Shown here one piece after another: positions 55,504 through 64,000 of a stretch of DNA of 64,000 bases. This DNA comes from Trichosporon coremiiforme (taxonomy: Eukaryota > Basidiomycota > Tremellomycetes > Trichosporonales > Trichosporonaceae). The notes below the pieces were generated by a model. The model was given only the letters and a program-made list of their open reading frames with translations. It did not search any database and was not told where the DNA came from. The stretch spans positions 681,008 to 745,007 of the forward strand of contig BCJJ01000005.1 in assembly GCA_039545355.1 (NCBI GenBank), written 5' to 3'. The translations under genes and the position numbers were made by a program. How positions within the stretch are numbered: position 1 is the first letter of the stretch; each line of letters starts with the position of its first letter.

Positions 55504-56241
55504 GCTGGGGAGCGCCGTTCTGACTTCGCTCTTGGAGGCAGTGGCAGATTTGCGAGCACTTTCGTCAGCTCACGCGCAGTAATTCCGCAGCTAACACAAT
55601 CTGTGTCATACCTCTCAAGTGTATGGTAGACGCGCCGGAGAGTGGCCGTTGAAGGGTAAGCTTGCAGCTGGCTCTGCGGTGTCAGCAACGAGCGTCCCAT
55701 TCACACGAGGAAGAAAGCAAGCGGTGGACTGGACAGTCAGCTTCGTCCTCACGATTTCTCCAGTTTTGCTTATTGAGTCGATCGAAATTCCAGAGGCTGA
55801 AGGAGGCACACTGCGAATTGATAACAAAATCTAGCGAGAGGAATGGCAAAAGGGATGGTGAAGGGATACGAGGGATCAGTGTAATGACAAGTGATCACAG
55901 AACAGCGAGGAAGACGCGGGAGCGGGCGCAAGCGTGCTTTGCTCAAGGAGGCGATCGGCACAGTCGTTACCACCGCCTGCGCCCCTGCTGCGTCCTGGCT
56001 TGAGTCTCACCACTATTCTGCTCACCTGGATCTCACCAGGCTGCCCATTCAGTTTGAGCTGTCCACTCGCGGCTCCAATCGAGAACTTTCGGGTTCATGC
56101 CATAGTTTTTACAGAATTACCAAGTGATTGTGACACATGCCCTACTTCTCACCTCCTCTTCTTACCCTCCTTCTCCATTGATCCAGACGGGTGGAGAGGC
56201 TGAGTGACACCACAGCGGCATCTCCCCTCCGTATACCTTCA
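55504..56241. other. Region upstream of the array
   Basis: About 740 bases. Intron-like strings occur to about 55750 on the minus strand, so the array transcript may start further upstream than 55503. The remainder is the 3' flank of the chromate transporter gene. No other gene seen. Confidence 0.35.
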
Positions 56242-57914
56242 CTACTTCGACTGCTGCACGCCATACCATGCAAGGCCGGCCACACCTCCGCCGAGTACGC
56301 TCGCCCAAGCGGGGGAGCTGAAACGACAGCTCGCGAGGAACGATCCTGAAGCGACGACGGCCCAGAATGGGTCCGCCGTAAGCGGTCCAGACAGGGAGGT
56401 GCTCTTGTCACCCTCACCGGAGGAGTAGATGTACCCGACCAGAAACAGCTGCCAGACAGCAGTGAACACCAGTCCGGACGCGGCGGCATTCAGACCCCTG
56501 ATGATGGCGCGGACAACAGTCAGATCCTTCCAGTTCACGTAGATAGGTAGGAGGGCCAGCTTCAGCAGAATGCCAGTTGCGAAGATACCGATGTAGCCCA
56601 GGAACGCGCCGAGAACAGGCTGCCCCACGGGTGTTAGAGCGATAACGCCGAGAGCGACGGCAAAGTTGAAGTTCGGGCCTGGGAAGGCTTGCCTGTGGAG
56701 TCAGTCAGTCTTTCCGAACACACTAACTGGTTGAAGGACACTTACAGGATGGAGAAGACGAGAAGGAAGTCACGGTCGCTGACGAACCCGGGCGCAACGA
56801 CGTAGTCCCTCAGCAGCGGGATTACGACCGGCCCGCCGCCGAAGATGATGACGGACGGAATGAGAACGGCGCAGAAGAAATCGAACGCGCGGGACACGTA
56901 CTTCCCCGCGTGCTTCAGGCCGCCTCGCACGCCGAGAGGTACGGCGAGGAAGAGCACGAAGCCGAGCAGGAGCGCACATGCGACGGAGGTCGGGATCACC
57001 TTGAACTTGAGTGTCTCCTGAGTTGGCTCCGGCGTTGGCTCGCGTGCCTCCTCCTCGCTCGGCGAGGCGCGGGGGCGCAGTGACGTTGAGCTGACGTTGC
57101 CGATGCCGTTCGAGACGGAGCGTGTTGACCCGGGACGCTCGTGTACTGGCTCAGGAAGGGGTACAGCGGAGACCTCGGGCACGACGGGGATGTCGGCGTC
57201 GGACGGCTTGCGGATCGAGGCGCGTTCGCGGAGTGAGGCGTTGTCAGCGGCGGAAGCGGCGGGCGAGCGGCGTTCGGGAATTGGCTCGAGGGGGATGTCA
57301 CCGTGCTGTTGCGGGTGGTGTTCGTGCTTCTTCACGAGTTTCTTAGCGGGTGCGATGAACCACTGCCTGCGGAAGTCCCAGAGCAGCGTCGTCAAGCCAC
57401 CCGCAACGATGAGGACGGGATACATCCACGGCGCGTGGTAGCAGATACCGAACGAAGCCGAGAGCCAGAGGATGACGAGCGTGACCTTGTCTGTCGCCGC
57501 GGCATGACCCAGCTGTACGGCCGCGAGCGCGATGAGGCCGACAGCTGCAGCGTTCAAGCCCGTCAGGAGTGCCATCACAATGGCAGGGATCTGGTCCGGG
57601 ATCCGCCCCACGCCGTAGCCCAGAACGCTCATCCCGACCGCGCCGGGCAGAGACCAGAGGAAGAACGCGAGCAAGCCCGCAAGCACGCCGTGACACACGA
57701 CCGCGATCGAGAACGCGAGCTGCGTGCTCCCCGGCCCGGGGAGGGCGTTACCGAGCGCAAACAGGTCAAGGAACACGGTCTCGTCTACCCATTTCAGCGT
57801 CTGCACGAAGCGCTTCCGCAGTATGATGACGTGCACGCCGGGACCGCCGAAGGACACGAAGCCCAGGTCCCAGTAGTGCTTGAACACCTCCTTGAGGTGG
57901 TACCCAACGCCCAT
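56242..57914 (-). CDS. CHR-family chromate ion transporter
   Basis: Exons complement(56746..57914) and complement(56242..56692). The product has 539 residues. It has the two-domain layout of long CHR proteins. The first half has DLGFVSFGGPGVHVIILRKR and NALPGPGSTQLAFSIAV. The second half repeats the pattern with IIFGGGPVVIPLLRDYVV and QAFPGPNFNFAVALGVIAL. A charged cytosolic linker of about 120 residues separates them. Bacterial relatives export chromate, and fungal ones may move chromate or sulfate at the plasma membrane; the direction here is unknown. The paired GGP and PGP motifs are the family signature. The single 53-nt intron lies between FSIL and QAFPGP. Confidence 0.92.
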
Positions 57915-58949
57915 GGTGTCTCGGTCGAGTTCGTGCGAGTCGAATCGGTCTTGTGACCACCAAGGTCATGCTAGCGATGGCGACGATGAATGGGGTGCGA
58001 GCTATTTGAGCGTCTGATAAGAGCGGCGAACGACACACGTGCGTGAGAACATCTGCGGGAGAGAGATCCAAACGCGGCCTTTCTTATGGTCGCGCTGCTC
58101 AAAGCCCGGGCGCCAAGACATTGCCATCCCCGTCGTGCCTCGTCACAAAACTGGAGGTACGGTTAGTCGCGAACGTTTCATCATATGGTGTGCTTCCATT
58201 CGCTCGCACGGAGCACCAGCGACCCGCTGCGGCATTTTACGTCGGTGAATTTCACGCGGTCGTCCACTGTCCAGCGCTTATCTCGCGTCCTCAGCGCCCG
58301 CTGTGACGGCTGCACAAACAAACCAACCTCCGTCACGCATCACACTGCCCATGTGCTTGGAAGCATGCATGCCCTACTCGATGCTCGACTCAATCTCGGA
58401 TCCGTACTAGATTTGCGTCACCGTCATCCAATGCGACTATCTATGAGGCTGAGTTGGTGGTACGGCACCGAGGAACATGAGCCGTCCCACGTTCAAGCCG
58501 ATGTGACGTCTGATAGCTCTCTACGAGCACTACGAGAAGAGAGAGCCTGACGCAACTGCCTGTCTAGCCTCTGTTCTCATCGCTTGCTAAACAATGTTTA
58601 GTTTGTTAGCCGGGGTGTTCATCTCTGCTGTGCGTGCGGTGGTGGGACACAGAATATGAGACGGGCGGCCTGCTTGAGCATCCACATCGTACACACCGCC
58701 GAACGCAGTGCGGGGCACCTGGCCACGAACGCATGTACGGGCTCGACCCTGAGCATAGGGGCAATAGTTCCGCGAGAGTCGGCGTTAACGATGCAGGAGA
58801 GGTGCCACATTGATGAAATGCGGAAAAACCGATTTCGGTGGCAACCACGTGGCAACCCGGGGTTGCGGGCCAGTGCTGGGCAGGCAGCTGCTGCAGGTGA
58901 ATCTTGACTTGGCTGTCGAAGTCGTCTTCCCATCCATCAACTACCAAAA
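57915..58949. other. Divergent region chromate transporter / eS19
   Basis: About 1 kb holding both promoters. No supported coding sequence. Confidence 0.45.
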
Positions 58950-59938
58950 AGTGAGCTCAAGCGCCGGCTACGACGACGCCACGACGACCGACAAGGACGA
59001 CATGAAGCTGACCTAGCAGTGCCCGGTGTTCGCGACGTCAGCGCGGAGGACTTCATCAAGGCCTACTCCAGCCACCTTAAGCGTTCGGGCAAGCTCGACA
59101 TCCCCACCTGGGTTGACGTCGTCAAGACCGGTCCCCAGAAGGAGCTCGCGCCCTACGACCCCGACTGGTTCTACGTCCGTGCCGGTGAGTACGACGAAAA
59201 CAGCAGCAGGAAGGCAAGAGATCGGATTGGAATGGCAGGAACTGGGACCAACAAAAGATGGACCTAGGATTTTATCGAAAGTTTTTAGCGGCTCGACACA
59301 CGACTACGATGATGGGATGAGAACGAGCAGGATCTGAATGGAGACGAGGCGACGCACAATAGTGATTCAACGACGCTGGAGCGCGCGGGAAAAGAATGTT
59401 GGATGTGCTGGATTGAGACGGAAGTTCGGTCAAGCTTGGACGAAGATTGATTGTTGAGCGAAATTTGGTCATGCGCTGTCAACACGACCTACCGACCTGA
59501 ACGCAACGAGTGACGCCGCTTCTTCTCGACTCCGCCCCAGATTGTTGATTTGTGCCTGCCATCGCCTCCGAAGGAATGCTTTCCTGCTGCGTATCCTTGC
59601 TGTACACAGCTAACCCTCCAGCGGCCGTTGCCCGTCACATCTACCTCCGCAAGCACGTTGGTGTTGGTGCCCTCGCCAAGCTCCACGGCACCAAGCACCG
59701 CCGTGGTGTCAAGCCCGGCCACCACCGCGACTCGGCCACCGGTGTCGAGCGCAACGTCGTCCAGGCCCTCGAGAAGATCGGTGTTCTCGAGGCCCACCCC
59801 GACGGTGGACGCAAGATCTCGCAGGACGGTATGCGTGACCTTGACCGTATCGCCACCGCCGTCCTCGAGGCTCAGCGCGAGGAGGAGGAGGAGGAGTCCG
59901 AGGAGGAGTCTGAGGAGGAGGCCGAGGACGACGAGTAG
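58950..59938 (+). CDS. RPS19: 40S ribosomal protein eS19, start codon split by an intron
   Basis: Coding parts 58950 (A), 59020-59184 (from TG) and 59622-59938. The product has 160 residues. It begins [20 protein letters not shown] and continues [71 protein letters not shown] and DLDRIA, a close match to yeast eS19. eS19 is needed for 18S rRNA 3' maturation and sits at the small-subunit head. The A of the ATG is the last base of exon 1, and the TG follows a 69-nt intron (GTGAGC, AGCTGACC branch). No other ATG gives MPGVRDV. The C-terminus has an acidic extension of about 19 Glu/Ser/Asp residues beyond the usual end. Intron 2 is 437 nt. Confidence 0.93.
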
Positions 59939-60446
59939 ATGCCTGTCTAAGTCATAGCGGGTACTTGGTCATGGATTCACTACATACACTGTCATTTGGG
60001 AGCGCGAATTTGGGACTAACGGGACCTACTGCGGGGGGTTGCGATCGGAGAAGAGATTCTGCAAGAGTTCTGCGCGTTGCGTCGCGTATCGTTATCAGTT
60101 GCAAACTCCTTATCTTGAGCGAAAGCCAGTTGTGATGGGCGCGTAGAGTGCGTCATTCAGTTCCATCATTGCCAGTGCGCACGAGCGATTGCAGGAGCGT
60201 CGGCCGGCATCGTCGGTTAGGACCCGCACATGCCGGTCCGCACCTCCCGCATCGCTGGTACTTGCTGACACTGCACTATTGACGTGCATCTTCGCTTTCT
60301 GCATTGCTCCATATCCCACGTTCGTTCCAGAAGCACAGCGGGCTTCCACTGACACACATCACCCTTCGTTGGGTGGATTGGCACACAAACTCCTTACATC
60401 AACACACCGCAGTGCGATACCACGAGGCAGCTACGCGGGACTCAAG
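59939..60446. other. Intergenic region eS19 / HIT protein
   Basis: About 500 bases with no supported gene. It contains the HIT gene promoter. Confidence 0.5.
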
Positions 60447-61111
60447 ATGAAGTTCCTGTCCTGCTTCGGCGAGAAACAGAAGACGGCTCTCGACGAAGAC
60501 GCGCTGCTCGAGGGCCAGAAGCCCGGCTGCGTGTTCTGCGGCGTGACTAGGGAGAAGGGGTTCGACATCATCGAGGTGGTGCGTGTCTCTGGAACAAGGT
60601 CTGCCTTGTGGCCAGGAGGCAGCCAGGCTTGGGGGTCCAGCTGACGCGCAGGACGACGAACTCATCGTGTTCCGTGATCGCTGGCCGCGAGCTGCCGAAC
60701 ATCTCCTGATCATCCCGCGAAAACACGTCATCAGCGTCGTGCCGGAGCTCACGGCGCGAGATATCCCCATGAGTGAGTAATTTCGTTCACCCAAGAGCTC
60801 CCCCAAACCATGCTGTTCCGAGCCGGCACTGACGTGCAGTTGACCGCATGGAAGCTCGCGGCCGTGCGCTCTGTCCCCAGCCCGGCGTCAAGACCGGCTT
60901 CCACATCCCGCCTTTCTCGAGCATTCACCATTTGCACATGCACGTACTCGTCCCGCCATGGCGTCCCCTCGGTAAGGTGCAGTATCCTGTCCGAGAGGGC
61001 GAGGGCGGGGGTAAGAAGTGGACTTGGTTCGTCACGCCCCTACAGGTCGTGAGCATCCTCGAGAATGGGGGACGGGTAGGGCTCGGGGCGCAGGTTGGCA
61101 AGAAGCCGTAG
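60447..61111 (+). CDS. HIT-family nucleotide hydrolase (HINT3-like)
   Basis: Exons 60447-60578, 60652-60772, 60840-61111. The product has 174 residues. A CVFCGV pair near the N-terminus (possible zinc ligands) precedes AEHLLIIPRKHVISVVPEL. The catalytic HIT motif is HHLHMHV, with His 115, 117 and 119. The layout (C-x-x-C, then a HIT domain with a short extension GKKWTWFVTPLQVVSILENG) resembles HINT3-type adenosine phosphoramidases. They cleave AMP from aminoacyl-AMP or AMP-amine compounds. Aprataxin is less likely because no C2H2 finger follows. It is convergent with DNAJC8, 263 bases between stops. Confidence 0.87.
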
Positions 61112-61374
61112 TAGCCCTCTTTCGTTCTGAACGGCTTGCGTGCCAGCCGCCGATGCCCGCCCACACAACACACACTCCCTCATTTTTCTCTCTGTTCAGA
61201 CACACATCGGTTTATAATGCAACAGTAGTTTACACGTAGTGATACATCTCGAGACGTGGTGTATAATGAAGGACGGAAACTGTAGCTGTGGCTGAGCTGC
61301 TGGTCTAAAGGAAGAAAGAGAAGGGTCAATACACGGGTCACTGTCAATTGCCGGCTGCGCTAGCGTCGGGAGCG

Positions 61375-62499
61375 CTATCCCAGAACGTGCAGGTTCTTCT
61401 TGGCCTTCTTGGCCTTGCGCGCCGTCGTCTGCTTGTTGAAGTCGCGCCAACCATCGACACGCGCCTCGCGGTTCTCTGTGGAGTTCGATCATGGGTAAGA
61501 GTGATGGCAAGAGTGAGAAGGTTAGGATATCGAAGGGGGGAATATGGGTGTCAGCAAAGGTTCTCTCACAACAACAAAAGGTAGGGCGGGCAGTAGCAGC
61601 GACCGCCGGCGCAGACGCAGATGAACCCGGGGCAGTCACGTTGGGCGTTGCGCCGTTTGCGCGCCGGCTCTGGACTCCTTGCGCTCCGGGTGGGCTGGTT
61701 CCTGTTGTATCTGGTCAGGATACGCCCCAATGGGTCGGCCTGGGCAGGCTGAATGGAGACACTCACCCTCCCATTTCTTCGCGTCCTCCTGTTTCCGCTT
61801 GCGCTTCGCAATCTCGGCATCCTTGCGCGCTTGCTCCTCACGCTCGTTCACGTTGACGAGGTTTTGGCGTCTGTCATGTCAGCTGAAGCACGGTGGGGCT
61901 GAGCTCACTGTCGCTTGTCCATCGCATCCTCAATCAGGATCTCCTTCGCCTTCGCGCGCAACCGCATCTGGTACGGCGGGGACAGGTTCGCAAGGCGCGG
62001 GTCGCTGTCCTCGATGCTCGGCGTGTAACCTGCACCGATGATCCTGACGTCAGCTCGACGCACCAGTCAGCACTCACAACTTGATCACTTGCGATCGCGC
62101 GAGTTTCATGATGGAGTTAATCTTAGAGCTCTGCGCCTCGTCCGACAATTGACTCTCAGCTTTTTTAAGAAGATCGAACGCCTGCCATGTCAGCTAAACA
62201 TCGCAAGGTGGGAAGCTCACCTCTGGTCCCTGCTCATGCTTGAATTTGTCGGGATGAATCATCAGCGATTTCTTACGATATTGCTTCTTCACTTCTGACT
62301 CTGTAGCAAAGGCAGGCAGGTCGAGGATGTCATAGGGACTGTTAGGTCAGCACGCGTCGAGTTATTGAACCTACTTGAGCTTGAACGCCTTAAGGATGCG
62401 CTCGACCTGGAGAGGTCAGCCTGTGCAAAACCATTACAGCTCAAACAAAATGTGTCTCACCTCCGCTTTCCTAGGAGCATCGCGATCGGTAGTCGACAT
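61375..62499 (-). CDS. SPF31: DnaJ subfamily C member 8-like protein (Spf31)
   Basis: Seven exons: complement of 62461-62499, 62375-62406, 62221-62338, 62078-62181, 61909-62043, 61767-61870 and 61375-61475. The product has 210 residues. The J domain starts FKLNPYDILDLPAFATESEV and has HPD at 52-54. After it come DAMDKRQRQNLVNVNEREEQ and the Lys-rich end NREARVDGWRDFNKQTTARK, both typical of DNAJC8. Fission yeast Spf31 and human DNAJC8 are spliceosome-associated Hsp70 co-chaperones in the nucleus. Intron 6 is 291 nt. The start lies 235 bases from the divergent TFIIF gene. Confidence 0.9.
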
Positions 62500-62734
62500 G
62501 GTGATCTGCTGGATGAGATGGCGGGTGGAGACCTTGAGATGAAGTGAGCGCGATCAACATTCGGCGGTTCAGTGGCAAAGGCACCGCTGTGTGCGGGAGC
62601 AAAACCACGTGACTTACTAGACATGTAGTCCTGTTCCCGCTCGCCACCCAACGACAGAGCCTTCACTGGTCTTGGTCAGATCGGCCGTCATTGTTCATGT
62701 GCGTGTTGTGATCTGTACTCTTCTCCAGCTCATC
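62500..62734. promoter_or_regulatory. Short bidirectional promoter, DNAJC8 / TFIIF alpha
   Basis: Only 235 bases separate the start codons of two divergent nuclear-function genes, so the core promoters must share this space. No TATA box was recognised. Confidence 0.6.
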
Positions 62735-64000
62735 ATGGCCGGCGATGCGTTCTTCCTCAAGAAGAAATCTCGCCCACGCCAACTCGGCGCCGCCAAGCCC
62801 GGCGCCGGCGTCGGTCCGTCGCGCCCCGTCCGCCCACGACCTGCGACGCGCCCGCCTTCGAAGCTAGTCGGTCTCGCGGCAGCCAAGGCCAAACAAGAGG
62901 AGGAAGCCAAGGCTGTCAAGGACGAGAACATGGTCGAGATTCAGATCGTGTCCGCGGAGCCGGGATCCGGGCTGCGCTACAACCTGATGAAGATGAACAT
63001 GCTCCGCGATGTCGACCCGTCCCAGATTGCGTCCCCGATGCTGCTCAACCGCAAGCAGCCTGGACCGAAAGCACCCCCACAGTTCGCACACGACGCCGAG
63101 GGCAAGATCATCGGCCGTTACGTCTATGACGAGAACGGAAAACCCGTCCTCGATGACGAGGGCAAGCCGAAGATTGACATTAAGCAGGAGATGGACATGT
63201 CGCTTGTCGGCACTGCGCCGGGCCAGACGAACAAGCGTCGCGGAAAGCGCAACACCAAAGAGGTGTTCCATCAAGACCTCGACGTCATCAAGCTTCGACG
63301 AGAGGAAGCGAACCCTTGGGTCTTAGAGGCAAAGAACTCCACCGAGGGCTCGGAGCTGCCGGAGTTCTGGGTCGGACGGATGCAGGAGCCGTCTACGCTT
63401 CCGACAGTCTTGCTGGTGAACGAGGGCGAAGGTGCGACATTCACGATGGTGCCTTTGGGGCGAACCTATCGATTCGATCCGCAGCGGCGGTTCAAGATGC
63501 TGGATCCGGATCAAGCTAACCGATACGTTGGTTCTTGTTGCCTTGCCGATATGCTAACCCTTTCAGTTCGAGCTACAGGATAAACACCATGTCCACGACC
63601 GTTGGGGACTGCGCACCGATGACACTGGCAACCTCAAGGTTGACGAGCAAAACTTCATCAATAACAGTAACCGCGTCAAGCGCTTCGAGGCCAAGGTCGA
63701 GGAGGGTCTCAGTCTGCCAGGCGAGGAGATGAAGCCTTCCCTGCGGGCAAAGAGCCAACCGAAGGCGGCCAAGGGCTACTACGATTCTTCATACTTCGAC
63801 GACTACAAGGCGGAGAACCGCCAGATGGGTCGTGCCTTGGAAGGTGGCTTCGACGAGGAGCTCGACTACGACGTGAACGAAGACTTCCAGGACGACGAGG
63901 ACTCGAACACGTTCTACGTCAACCGCGAGGAAGAGGAGGAGAAGAAGCTTCAGGAGGAGCGCCAGAAGGAGGAGTACAAGCTCGCGAATCGCAACGTCGG
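62735..64000 (+). CDS. TFG1: TFIIF alpha subunit (RAP74/Tfg1), 3' end cut by window
   Basis: Exons 62735-63526 and 63567 to the window end; 408 residues are visible. After a basic N-terminus (AFFLKKKSRPRQLG) come LRYNLMKMNMLRDVD, then DVIKLRREEANPWVLEAKNS, then EFWVGRMQEP, GATFTMVPLGRTYRFDP and RRFKMLDPDQANRYFELQDK. This is the order of the TFIIF-alpha dimerisation domain (human LKEFRPEDQPWLL and following). GGFDEELDYDVNEDFQDDED is the acidic segment of RAP74. TFIIF joins RNA polymerase II in the preinitiation complex. The intron (40 nt) has an uncommon GTTGGT donor but a clear GCTAAC branch and TTTCAG acceptor. Confidence 0.88.

Overview
The window is nuclear DNA of a GC-rich, intron-rich fungus. 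The gene content is eukaryotic: Wee1, TFIIF, Erg28, alpha-actinin, cofilin, cytosolic ribosomal proteins and a Zn2Cys6 regulator. Introns are short (about 34-50 nt, a few longer), start mostly with GTGAGT/GTAAGT/GTGAGC, and carry a CTGAC or CTAAC branch site a few bases before the 3' AG. This, with the overall gene set, suggests a basidiomycete yeast, most likely Tremellomycetes of the Trichosporonales type. That placement is an inference; no marker gene for species assignment is present.

Layout. 1-2846 (-): Wee1 kinase, cut by the window start. 2.8-6.9 kb: no gene seen. 6.9-9.2 kb: ornithine decarboxylase antizyme (-), with its +1 frameshift, divergent from a BAX-inhibitor-1 family protein (+). 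9.4-13.8 kb: two tandem paralogous BRCT-like proteins (-). 14.2-16.8 kb: ribosomal proteins eL37 (+) and uL18/RPL5 (-). 19.2-20.1 kb: a small secreted protein (+). 20.3-21.3 kb: an unresolved, possibly broken locus (-). 21.9-31.9 kb (all +): Mrd1 (rRNA processing), a ZIP zinc transporter and a 1582-residue CBM48 protein. 31.9-36.3 kb: no gene seen. 36.3-42.9 kb: OPT transporter (+) convergent with a Zn2Cys6 factor (-). 43.6-47.2 kb: peroxisomal enoyl-CoA hydratase/isomerase (+), Erg28 (-), Ctu2/Ncs2 (+). 47.8-52.3 kb (+): alpha-actinin and cofilin, two actin-binding proteins side by side. 52.6-55.5 kb (-): a dense array of mini-introns and micro-exons. 56.2-57.9 kb (-): CHR-type chromate transporter. 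58.9-64 kb: eS19 (+), a HIT-family protein (+), DNAJC8/Spf31 (-), and the start of TFIIF alpha (+), cut by the window end.

Most genes are housekeeping and independently transcribed; there is no operon-like logic. The most unusual feature is at 52.6-55.5 kb. On the minus strand, GT donors, CTGAC/CTAAC branch sites and AG acceptors recur every 50-70 bp. They define at least 33 putative introns of 35-48 nt separated by exons as short as 8-32 nt. The whole is arranged as a diverged tandem repeat of about 172 bp holding three intron/exon cassettes per unit. Splicing the best-resolved part leaves one open frame of 224 codons over 29 exons. The homologous micro-exons are read in different phases in different repeats, so what is conserved is the splice architecture rather than a peptide repeat. 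Whether it encodes a protein or a spliced non-coding RNA is open.
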